A stretch of DNA of 15,112 nucleotides from Limnoraphis robusta CS-951 (GCF_000972705.2 NZ_LATL02000137.1:1-15112); one strand, 5' to 3'; shown: positions 7,071 to 13,543, counted from the first letter of the stretch. Program-made: numbers and translations. Notes: generated by a model from the letters alone, not told the origin.

Positions 7071-7310
7071 ATGAATTCGACAACTCGTTTACAAGAAATA
7101 GCAACATCTTTACCGATTTTCGCTGAACCTGAAAAAAAGGAAATATTTTTGTTTGTTTTGGGTGCTTTAACGGCTAAGATTATTAGTTTAAGGAAAGCGG
7201 CAGAAGTGATGAATTTTGATGAGGAGGCTTTGTTACAAACTTTAGATTTGTTGGGAATTGAGTTTTCCTATTTAACAGAGGAAGATGTTACACAAGAAAG
7301 CGTTTGGTAG
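7071..7310 (+). CDS. UPF0175 family antitoxin
   Basis: The 79-residue product has the UPF0175 pattern: an N-terminal amphipathic stretch, then a helix-turn-helix-like core (LGALTAKIISLRKAAEVMNFDEEALLQTL, about residues 30-58), then LGIEFSYLTEEDV. UPF0175 proteins are small DNA-binding antitoxins commonly paired with DUF3368 PIN toxins in cyanobacteria and archaea. GAGGAG at 7056-7061 is a strong ribosome-binding site nine bases before the ATG. The toxin gene starts within a few bases of the stop, the usual antitoxin-first arrangement for translational coupling. The product probably neutralises the PIN nuclease and represses the shared promoter (inference from family). Confidence 0.85.
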   Translation: MNSTTRLQEIATSLPIFAEPEKKEIFLFVLGALTAKIISLRKAAEVMNFDEEALLQTLDLLGIEFSYLTEEDVTQESVW

Positions 7311-7315
7311 AAATA

Positions 7316-7807
7316 GTGAAAATTGTCATCAACTCATCTCCGATTATTTTTCTCGTCAAGTTACAATTCCTCGATATATTTTTAGCCCGTGATGATGAGT
7401 TTTATATTCCTTCTGGGGTTGTTGAAGAAATTGAGGCTAAAAGTGATCAAGTCAGTCAGGTGATTTCACCTTTAATAGAAGCAGAAACACTTCAGGTTGT
7501 TTCAACTTGTTTACTTTCTCTGGTGAACCGTTTAAATCTAAATTTGGGGCGAGGAGAATCGGAGGCGATTTCATTAGCAACTGAACTACAAGCTGATTTA
7601 ATTATTTTAGATGATCGGGCAGCACGCAGCAGGGCTGTAAATTTAGGGTTAAATGTAAAAGGAACGTTAGCTCTGATCAAAAAGCTGAGTCAAGAGGGTA
7701 AAATTAAAATAGATAACCTTGATGAATTTTACGACAGACTACAGCAAATAAACTTCAGACTTTCTCGTTCCATCTTTGATGCAGTTTTCAAGAATAGTGA
7801 ACCTTGA
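7316..7807 (+). CDS. DUF3368 PIN-domain toxin (putative RNase)
   Basis: From the GTG at 7316 the product has 163 residues. A TTG at 7304, overlapping the antitoxin stop, would add four residues (MVEI) and cannot be excluded. The family's usual N-terminus begins right at the first PIN strand, which favours GTG. The PIN motifs are KIVINSSPIIFLVKL at 2-16, VVEEIEAK at about 34-41, GRGESEAISLA near 79-89 with the conserved Glu, and DLIILDDRAAR near 95-105 with two Asp. The position usually occupied by the first metal-binding Asp is Asn6, a substitution also seen in some DUF3368 proteins. PIN toxins cleave RNA with Mg2+ or Mn2+. The gene ends 20 bases before the stop of the convergent ThrE-like gene. 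Confidence 0.85.
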   Translation: MKIVINSSPIIFLVKLQFLDIFLARDDEFYIPSGVVEEIEAKSDQVSQVISPLIEAETLQVVSTCLLSLVNRLNLNLGRGESEAISLATELQADLIILDDRAARSRAVNLGLNVKGTLALIKKLSQEGKIKIDNLDEFYDRLQQINFRLSRSIFDAVFKNSEP

Positions 7808-7822
7808 TTCCGGCTAATGATT

Positions 7823-7875
7823 CTTCTTTATTTTAACTCAAACCTAAAAAATAATAACCGAGGAATTGCTAAACC
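7823..7875 (-). repeat. right direct repeat: functional ThrE-gene 3' end
   Basis: This is the intact partner of 6939-6991, offset by exactly 884 bases. From 7828 it contains the real last 16 codons and stop of the ThrE-like gene. The toxin-antitoxin genes and promoter lie between the two copies. Confidence 0.8.
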
Positions 7876-9102
7876 AACCGGAATCGCTAAAGTCATTAAT
7901 ACCGCTTTAGTAGCAGCAACAATAGTATTAACTAATAATAATAATTCGGTTTCAGTTCCTAACGCTAAAATTTGAGTTAAACCACTAATTGCCCGAAAAA
8001 TAAACACACCCGGAATCATCCCCACAACCGCCCCAAATGCGATCGCAGCAGAAGGCGCTTGATAGCGTCGAGAGAAATAAACCGTCATCAAACCGACAAG
8101 AGTAGAAGCAATTAAATTCCCCCAAACGATTCCTAAATCAAAATTTAAACAGATTTCTCTTGTGCCATGACCCACCATTCCACACAACACACAAGCCGCT
8201 AACATTTTTTTAGGAACGTTGAAAGATAGCGCGAAACCCATTGCAACTAACCCCGCAAAAAACATATCTTCAGCTAAGGGTAAATGAACGCTTTTACTAC
8301 TGGCTGAAATTAACGTTTCTGTTGCACTAGCCGCTAATAATAACCCAAAGGCAATTGCACTTAAAATCACACAACTTAAACCCAAACGAGCGATGCCAAT
8401 GGTTATATGATTTTCCAATAAATCTAAGATAGCATTAATTAAATGAACCCCCGGAACGAGCATCAAAGACGGTACAATTAAACAGAGTTCGGGCGTTGAA
8501 CTCAAACCCAACCGCACCGCTACACCGCCAATACATCCACTCACAAAAGCCGCTAAAAAGGCAATTAAAAAGGGATTAAGTCGCCGTTTTCCGAACTGTT
8601 GACGCAAGAAAACGCCGACCGCAGTTGCAATACCAACAATCAAAAATGTTGACCAGTCTGCCCCAAAAAGTTTAGCCAAACTTCCCGAAGATATCCCTAA
8701 CATTAAAATCAGCAACCAAGGGTTATAATGAGGCAAACCCCCATCAATTTTTTCGAGTTCTTCAACGGCTTCTTGAGGTTTGATTTTCCCTTGTTTGATC
8801 GCATCAATAACTTGATAGACGCGAGTAATGGCAGCCATGTTAATATTCATCGCCGGAACACTGCGACTAAAGCGAGAAATAAACTGATTTCCAATTTGAG
8901 CGGTTAATGTTAAAACTTTGTAGTCTACAAACAAACGCACAGGCCAATTAAAGACATCAGCGAGTTGATAAACAGCTTGATGAACTCGACCTGTTGCAAC
9001 ACTATTTTGTAATAACAAGCGACTGGCTAAAAGAATTAAGTGAAATTTCTCTTCAATAGCAGTTTGTTCAGAGTATCTGAGATCATTTGTATCAGTATTC
9101 AT
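7828..9102 (-). CDS. ThrE-like threonine/serine exporter family protein
   Basis: The 424-residue product has the two-part architecture of the ThrE family. A soluble N-terminal region of about 125 residues (HLILLASRLLLQNSVATGRV, IKQGKIKPQEAVEELEKI) is followed by about ten hydrophobic segments from residue 133 to the end (NPWLLILMLGISSGSLAKLF, PSLMLVPGVHLINAILDLL, AFGAVVGMIPGVFIFRAISG). The repeated P-x-x-x-PG segments in both halves fit ThrE (PF06738) followed by ThrE_2 (PF12821). Corynebacterial ThrE exports threonine and serine; the substrate here is not shown by sequence. It follows the alpha/beta hydrolase on the same strand after 43 bases, so co-transcription is possible. No good ribosome-binding site precedes the ATG. 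Its 3' end is duplicated on the other side of the toxin-antitoxin pair. Confidence 0.85.
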   Translation of the reverse strand: MNTDTNDLRYSEQTAIEEKFHLILLASRLLLQNSVATGRVHQAVYQLADVFNWPVRLFVDYKVLTLTAQIGNQFISRFSRSVPAMNINMAAITRVYQVIDAIKQGKIKPQEAVEELEKIDGGLPHYNPWLLILMLGISSGSLAKLFGADWSTFLIVGIATAVGVFLRQQFGKRRLNPFLIAFLAAFVSGCIGGVAVRLGLSSTPELCLIVPSLMLVPGVHLINAILDLLENHITIGIARLGLSCVILSAIAFGLLLAASATETLISASSKSVHLPLAEDMFFAGLVAMGFALSFNVPKKMLAACVLCGMVGHGTREICLNFDLGIVWGNLIASTLVGLMTVYFSRRYQAPSAAIAFGAVVGMIPGVFIFRAISGLTQILALGTETELLLLVNTIVAATKAVLMTLAIPVGLAIPRLLFFRFELK

Positions 9103-9145
9103 TGGCTAAAGTTAGGAGATAAAATCACTAAAAAGAGAATATATG

Positions 9146-9850
9146 TTAGGTTAAATAGTCTAACCAAGTGTCAACAATATCAGATGAACCGTACCATTTT
9201 CCAGGGGAGCGGGGAGAATGCCAAACCCCTTCTAAAGTAATATTTTCAGCCCCTTCTAAATGTGCTGCTTCAACAGGCGTAATTCCATCTCCCCAAGTTT
9301 CTCCTTGACCAATGGTAAGCTGATAGCTATTATAAGGAAGCCAAGTTTTAAAGGTTCGAGTACCATAAACCGCTTTACCCGCAATACAAACATAACGCAC
9401 CTGAGAATAAAACGCACCCGGATAGTTGTTTTTAACAAAATCGAGGTTTTTTCTCGTCCAACGTTCTTGGCTAATATGAGGCGTTCCCAGTGTAATTAAA
9501 GTGTTAACAACCGGGTACATATTCCACAAACCCATCACGGTTTCTGTAACATCACCATGCACAATATAGGGTTTTTCACCGATAAAAATTCTGGCGATCC
9601 ATCCGCCCGCAGAATGACCAACAAGATTAATTTTAGGAACTGAATATTGGTGCAGAACCTGTTGAACGGTTGCATTTATTTTCTGCAAAATTGGCACCAT
9701 TGAACGTCCACCAATGGTCGGAAACCAATCTCGTTTCCGCAGAGGAACCACAACCGCAGGAATTCCCTGTTGGTTGAGATATTGTGCGAGTAGAGAGTAA
9801 TCTTCTGCACCTGCAAAAAAGCCCGGTAAAATTACAGTTGGTAATGGCAT
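9146..9850 (-). CDS. alpha/beta hydrolase, lipase/esterase-like
   Basis: The 234-residue product has an oxyanion-side N-terminus VILPGFFAG (about 6-14), a nucleophile elbow GHSAGG with Ser80, and LITLGTPH at about 118-125. The probable acid is Asp188 in ETWGDGITP and the catalytic His is His211 in GVWHSPRSP, so the whole triad is in the expected order. It lacks a signal peptide and is probably cytosolic. Similar proteins are conserved across cyanobacteria and plants, usually annotated as esterase, lipase or hydrolase; the substrate is unknown. It lies 43 bases upstream of the ThrE-like gene on the same strand and may share its transcript. The ribosome-binding site is weak (AAG). Confidence 0.85.
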   Translation of the reverse strand: MPLPTVILPGFFAGAEDYSLLAQYLNQQGIPAVVVPLRKRDWFPTIGGRSMVPILQKINATVQQVLHQYSVPKINLVGHSAGGWIARIFIGEKPYIVHGDVTETVMGLWNMYPVVNTLITLGTPHISQERWTRKNLDFVKNNYPGAFYSQVRYVCIAGKAVYGTRTFKTWLPYNSYQLTIGQGETWGDGITPVEAAHLEGAENITLEGVWHSPRSPGKWYGSSDIVDTWLDYLT

Positions 9851-9903
9851 TTTTATCTTGATTTTGGGGGATGATCTCGAACTTTTCGTGTAAATTTATC
9901 CTA

Positions 9904-10073
9904 GAACTAGGTTAGTATTTTAGCTAATCCCGATTAACAGACTCAGAATAAGTGATAGCGCAACTGATCACAAATTGTCAAGGTTGTACGGCGTGAAATT
10001 CAAAATGTGAAAAGATTGCGATCATCTTGATCCCATCAATATCTTGCTAAAATTAGCAGACTGAACCTAGTTC
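9904..10073. repeat. possible 170-bp element bounded by inverted repeats
   Basis: GAACTAGGTT at 9904-9913 and AACCTAGTTC at 10064-10073 are exact inverted copies; allowing one gap, AGT/ACT extends the match inward. Further in, TTTTAGC-type words occur on both sides, including the small hairpin TGCTAA/TTAGCA at 10045-10058. It fills most of the intergenic space between the cation-transporter stop and the hydrolase start. No target duplication is seen, so a mobile origin is only a suggestion. Confidence 0.35.
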
Positions 10074-10078
10074 AACGA

Positions 10079-11002
10079 TTATTCAGAGTCTCCCTCGTAG
10101 GTAATCCGCTCAGATTTATAACTCGGTGGCTCTACATGAATGACCGTTCTAACCGGACTAAAATATTTTTCAATTTTAGCTTCGACTTCTTCGGTAATTT
10201 GGTGCGCCGTTTTCACATCATCCGCCTCAACAATCAGGTGCATTTCGATAAAAACCTGACGACCCACAACACCCCGAGAAGCAATGGCATGACAATTCAT
10301 AACACCCGGAATACTCATCGCTAATGATCGAATTTTCTCCGGTGGAATTGCCATCTTATCAGTTAACCAAGGCAAATTTTCTTTGAGAATTTCCCAGGCA
10401 CTATGAAAAACTAAAACTGCAACGGGAAACGCCATCACCACATCTAAAGCTTCTAATTGAGGAACATTCCATTTACGACCTAACCACACACCAATTAGTC
10501 CAGCAATGACCATTAAAGTTGTCCAAATATCACTCATGGTATGTTGGGCATCAGCAACTAGGAACGCACTTCCAAGTTTTTTGCCCATATACCGTTCGTA
10601 GTAGGCAACAAAAATGTTAATTCCTAATACAATTAACAAAATCCAGAGCGCACCCGAATCAATTTTGATCGCATCTCCACCGACAAAAATGCGTTCAATT
10701 GCACTACTGAGTATTTCAAAACTAGCAATACATAGAAAAACCGTCACCGCCAACGCACCCAAAGCATCGTATTTTTGATGTCCGTAGGGATGTTCTCGGT
10801 CAGGTTTGGGAGAAGCAAATTGATTCGCCACTAAACCAATAATATTGTTAGCACCGTCTGTAACACTATGTAACGCATCCGCCAGTAAACTCAAAGATCC
10901 AGTTAATACCCCCAAAGTTGCTTTGATTGCCATAACCACAACATTCAGCACGAGGGTGAGAATGAGAACTTTGCGGACTTTGGGACGATTGTCAGTAGCC
11001 AC
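10079..11002 (-). CDS. cation diffusion facilitator family transporter (Zn2+-type motifs)
   Basis: The 307-residue product starts at GTG (11002) with GGAG upstream at normal spacing. It has the CDF fold: six membrane segments to about residue 203, then a cytoplasmic domain of about 90 residues (IPGVMNCHAIASRGVVGRQVFIEMHL). The transport site motifs are His45-x-x-x-Asp49 in helix 2 (ADALHSVTD) and His154-x-x-x-Asp158 in helix 5 (DAQHTMSD). The family signature HPYGHQKYDALGAL is at 71-84. HxxxD in both helices is typical of Zn2+-exporting members; Mn/Fe-type members usually carry Asp in helix 2. Transport is metal/proton antiport out of the cytoplasm. It stands alone, with about 630 bases free upstream; no metal-regulator operator was identified. 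Confidence 0.92.
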   Translation of the reverse strand: MATDNRPKVRKVLILTLVLNVVVMAIKATLGVLTGSLSLLADALHSVTDGANNIIGLVANQFASPKPDREHPYGHQKYDALGALAVTVFLCIASFEILSSAIERIFVGGDAIKIDSGALWILLIVLGINIFVAYYERYMGKKLGSAFLVADAQHTMSDIWTTLMVIAGLIGVWLGRKWNVPQLEALDVVMAFPVAVLVFHSAWEILKENLPWLTDKMAIPPEKIRSLAMSIPGVMNCHAIASRGVVGRQVFIEMHLIVEADDVKTAHQITEEVEAKIEKYFSPVRTVIHVEPPSYKSERITYEGDSE

Positions 11003-11187
11003 AATGTCTCCTTTGATTCAACAATTAAGGATTTATCTCTAGTTTATACAACTAATAGCAATTAAAAATAGTTCTGAAGGAAGAATTAATTCAACTTTTA
11101 ATAAAGTTTCTCAATAATTGATTAAACACATTTATTGATCTTTTGCAAATTTAAAATTATACCAGCCTAAATCAACGGCTTAGAAAG

Positions 11188-11294
11188 GGATTAGTTCAAA
11201 CAGATAATATTTTTTGATCGGTCTTTCTGCGTCTTCTACTCACAAATATTATCTGTAACTTCATTTTTTTGGGAAAATTGACCGAAACTAATCC
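11188..11294. repeat. nested inverted repeats (13-bp inside 9-bp)
   Basis: The outer arms are GGATTAGTT at 11188-11196 and AACTAATCC at 11286-11294. The inner arms are ACAGATAATATTT at 11200-11212 and AAATATTATCTGT at 11244-11256. All are exact reverse complements. The inner loop is 31 bases and C/T-rich. The whole could fold as a long interrupted stem or be the remnant of a small element. Confidence 0.6.
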
Positions 11295-11425
11295 GCCTGA
11301 TCAACGTCAACTTTACCACGTCTGTTGTATCCGCAGTCCCCAGTTGTCCTTTTTTAGTAATTAGTCCGGAATTCCTCCAATGACACCTGCATCAAGCAAC
11401 AGAGACCAACGAGTGTGACGAAACA

Positions 11426-11445
11426 GGGGAGGGTGGCTCCTCCCC
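11426..11445 (+). terminator. GC-rich hairpin, terminator-like
   Basis: GGGGAGG at 11426-11432 pairs with CCTCCCC at 11439-11445 around GTGGCT, followed by CTTTCTAATCT. The strong G/C stem and pyrimidine run suit an intrinsic terminator of a transcript coming from the left, or an attenuator in the leader of the RTX gene. Confidence 0.55.
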
Positions 11446-11534
11446 CTTTCTAATCTCCAAAGGTGGTAAAGCATTGACAAACGCAGGACTTGGCTCGACT
11501 AGCTGTATCAGGGTGATAATTTAAAGGATTTTGG

Positions 11535-11630
11535 ATGAAGTCGAGAGGGGATACAAAACCTGTTAATCACCTAAAAGACAACGAACTGCCATTCACTACA
11601 GCACCATTTATCGATTGTAAACGAGCTTGA
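11535..11630 (+). CDS. possible 31-residue leader peptide before the RTX gene
   Basis: ATG at 11535 opens 31 codons ending in TGA at 11628-11630, one base before the ATG of the RTX-repeat gene. AAGGA at 11524-11528 gives a good ribosome-binding site at six bases. The RTX gene itself has no clear site, so translational coupling is plausible. The peptide is hydrophilic (start MKSRGDTKPVNH, end PFIDCKRA) and unlike anything I recognise. It could equally be a chance ORF. Confidence 0.35.
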   Translation: MKSRGDTKPVNHLKDNELPFTTAPFIDCKRA

Positions 11631-11631
11631 A

Positions 11632-12639
11632 ATGTTGAATATTTTTGATAACGTTCTGAATTTTTTTAAGAGCAACTGGCCTGTATTTGAACCTCTCGTT
11701 AAAGTTCTGTTTCCCGCTTATACTCCCTTAATGGATGTGGCTGAACCTGTTGCAAACTTACTGATTAAAACCTTATTCTCTCAAGAAAAATCAGCCTTAA
11801 ATTCGAGTAAAATTACTCAAGATGAAATCATAGAAATTCAAAGTGATTCAGATTTTATCACCGATTACCAAACTCGGATGAACCGTTCAAGTAATTCATC
11901 CCAATTATTTCTTCTCACCAATGATCAGGATATTTTAGCCCCTCAAAGTTCAGGAATAATCCCTCCACCAACAGGTGAAATAAAACCGGAGTGGACAGCA
12001 GAAAACCCCGGCGGAATTTTGGCTTTAGATGGCGATGATTTCCTGATTGCTTCTGTTGAGATGGATGTGATCAATGGAAATCAAGGTGCAGATACAATTG
12101 CAGGTTTAAGCGGTGATGATGTCATCCGAGGCGGTCAGGGAAATGATGTGATTGGTGGCGATTTGGGCAACGATTTAATCAATGGAAATCGAGGGAGCGA
12201 CCAAATTTGGGGCGGTGAAGGCGATGATATTGTCCGAGGAGGTAGAGATAATGATACTTTGTTTGGAGGTGGAGGAAACGATCTGTTAATTGGAGATTTA
12301 GGGGTTGATATTTTAACCGGAAATGAAGGAGCGGATCAATTTGTTCTGGCGGGAATCAATACCGATGCCGATGTGATTACTGATTTGAACACCGCAGAAA
12401 GCGATCAGATTTTGATTGTCGCCAATTTTGGGATGGAAAATATTACGGTGAGTTCCTTTGATTCTACACAGATTACCTCGAACCTTCCGGCGAATATTGA
12501 TAATATTCAAGGCACTCTCATTCAAGAAACAAAAACCGGAAATGTTCTGGGAATTGTGACCGAGATCACCAACATCGAACAGGTGAAAAACGCTATCGTT
12601 TTTGTTAATCCCAATGACCCCATGTTAATGCTAGGATGA
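11632..12639 (+). CDS. RTX-type calcium-binding repeat protein
   Basis: The 335-residue product has three parts. Residues 1-50 are amphipathic/hydrophobic (VFEPLVKVLFPAYTPLMDVA). Residues 51-140 are a polar linker with proline (GIIPPPTGEIKPEW). About ten nonapeptide repeats follow at 147-238 of the form GGxGxDxUx (for example GGQGNDVIG, GGEGDDIVR, GGGGNDLLI), which fold as a calcium-binding parallel beta-roll. The last ~95 residues are an acidic, beta-prone C-terminal region (FVNPNDPMLMLG at the end). RTX proteins are normally exported by type I secretion through an uncleaved C-terminal signal; no ABC exporter or membrane-fusion gene is in this window. There is no N-terminal signal peptide. 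Function could be surface coat or adhesion, but this is inference. There is no strong ribosome-binding site. Confidence 0.85.
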   Translation: MLNIFDNVLNFFKSNWPVFEPLVKVLFPAYTPLMDVAEPVANLLIKTLFSQEKSALNSSKITQDEIIEIQSDSDFITDYQTRMNRSSNSSQLFLLTNDQDILAPQSSGIIPPPTGEIKPEWTAENPGGILALDGDDFLIASVEMDVINGNQGADTIAGLSGDDVIRGGQGNDVIGGDLGNDLINGNRGSDQIWGGEGDDIVRGGRDNDTLFGGGGNDLLIGDLGVDILTGNEGADQFVLAGINTDADVITDLNTAESDQILIVANFGMENITVSSFDSTQITSNLPANIDNIQGTLIQETKTGNVLGIVTEITNIEQVKNAIVFVNPNDPMLMLG

Positions 12640-12820
12640 GCTTCCGGATGTCATCACCTTCCCTCTGTACATTTGATTCAGATGCTTCCAAAAACTGCAT
12701 AAGTGTTGTTGCATGAGATGTATGTACCAGTAGAGTCGTAAAACACTCAATCCGGTTATCTTTCAATCTACTTGAGGCTGTAGTTTTTGGAGTAAGCGTT
12801 TTGTCTAGGAGGTGATTGTC

Positions 12821-12964
12821 ATGCAAGTCAGATGGAAAAAGTTTTTTGCTAAAACCTTGATTTGGCTACTTGCTGAACTCTTACTCAACTTTATTGGACT
12901 GGACGACTTAGCTGACTACAGCGAGTTTATCTTCGAGAGAAATGTAATTATCTTCAAAGGTTAA
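12821..12964 (+). CDS. conserved small cyanobacterial protein, 47 residues
   Basis: The ORF runs from ATG at 12821 to TAA at 12964, directly after an almost perfect ribosome-binding site, AGGAGGTGA at 12807-12815, the best in the window. The product starts MQVRWKKFFAKTLIWLLAE, continues with a hydrophobic LLLNFIGLDDL, and ends in ADYSEFIFERN and a short basic tail. The first half is basic and amphipathic and could lie on or enter the membrane. I remember near-identical short proteins with the LDDLADYSEF motif across many cyanobacteria, always unnamed; no function is known to me. A clear terminator follows eight bases after the stop, so it is probably a separate transcription unit, ending 181 bases beyond the RTX gene. 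Confidence 0.78.
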   Translation: MQVRWKKFFAKTLIWLLAELLLNFIGLDDLADYSEFIFERNVIIFKG

Positions 12965-12972
12965 TAAAAATA

Positions 12973-13001
12973 GGTAGACCATTGCTCAATCAATGTCTAC
13001 C
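12973..13001 (+). terminator. intrinsic terminator after the 47-residue gene
   Basis: GGTAGAC at 12973-12979 pairs with GTCTACC at 12995-13001. After a bulged C, ATTG pairs with CAAT inside, leaving a six-base loop. CCTTTACCTT follows. It starts eight bases after the stop codon of the small conserved gene. Confidence 0.75.
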
Positions 13002-13126
13002 CTTTACCTTGAAATGAGCCGATTAGACTCATTGAGTTTTTAGCATTGATGACTGTTCTTAAACATAGAACAGAACAGATGAATAAACTGAACAGTTTTT
13101 GGTGGCTGGCATTTCTCATCTATTTG

Positions 13127-13150
13127 ATTTTAAATCACTTGATTTAAAAT
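13127..13150. repeat. 24-bp near-perfect palindrome
   Basis: The arms at 13127-13137 and 13140-13150 (beginning ATTTTAAATCA) are exact complements separated by CT. The two-base centre makes an RNA hairpin unlikely and a dimeric protein-binding site more likely. Confidence 0.55.
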
Positions 13151-13231
13151 GGCAAGCCTAGAATTTAAATTAAACTTTAGTGATTCGGAAATCAGTGTTT
13201 TTCTTGTATTCATCACTGCAAAAATACTAAA

Positions 13232-13265
13232 AGAAGAGACTGGAAATCTTTTCCATATCTCTTCT
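13232..13265 (-). terminator. hairpin, possible distal terminator for the panB transcript
   Basis: AGAAGAGA at 13232-13239 pairs with TCTCTTCT at 13258-13265. Inside, TGGAAA at 13241-13246 pairs with TTTCCA at 13250-13255 around the loop TCT. On the minus strand it is followed by TTTTAGTATTTTT, suiting termination of leftward transcription. It is about 340 bases beyond the panB stop. Confidence 0.5.
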
Positions 13266-13475
13266 CGTATGTCTACTCCACATTATTGAGAGAAATGAGA
13301 GCTTTGCGACTTAAACCCTTTGATGAATTTAGTATGACTCATTTCCAATCCCGATAAAATACATAAAGTTAGTCTTTTAGTCAGAGCCTATATTAACTTT
13401 CTTTCTGCACAAACTTCACCAATATTCCCTCAAGTTTTACAAAACTAGCTTGACTTAAAATTTTTGATCGAATCG

Positions 13476-13543
13476 CTTTACAAAAGCTTTACATAAGGGG
13501 GTTGAATGTAAAGTTGCTTCTGAAAAGTTCATGTCAAGTTCAT
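13476..13543. promoter_or_regulatory. clustered 11-bp-period direct repeats, possible response-regulator sites
   Basis: CTTTACA occurs at 13476-13482 and 13487-13493, exactly 11 bases apart. CTTTACAT recurs inverted as ATGTAAAG at 13506-13513. AAGTTCAT occurs at 13525-13532 and 13536-13543, again 11 bases apart with a three-base spacer. One-helical-turn direct repeats are the layout used by OmpR/PhoB-type regulators; the words do not match the cyanobacterial Pho box well. Confidence 0.35.

Larger units (their letters stand above)
11003..11534. other. long non-coding region with structured repeats and terminator-like hairpin
   Basis: No ORF of note is present before 11535. The stretch holds the promoter side of the cation-transporter gene (minus strand), a nested inverted repeat at 11188-11294, a GC-rich hairpin at 11426-11445, and a consensus TTGACA at 11474-11479 without a good -10 at 16-18 bases. 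The segment 11290-11450, which ends at the hairpin, could be a small RNA or a long 5' leader, but I cannot match it to a known RNA family. Confidence 0.45.

Noticed and set aside
12605..12826. 73-residue minus-strand ORF opposite the RTX 3' end
   Set aside because: It overlaps the RTX coding end and the strong ribosome-binding site of the 47-residue gene on the other strand; composition is not protein-like.
13002..13119. 40-residue minus-strand ORF starting MRNASHQKLFSL
   Set aside because: No ribosome-binding site; it runs into the terminator of the small conserved gene and looks like chance.
13476..13493. Cyanobacterial Pho box
   Set aside because: The spacing fits, but the words CTTTACA(A/T) differ from the CTTAACCT consensus at two of eight positions and no start of a gene is adjacent; kept only as a general regulator-like site.
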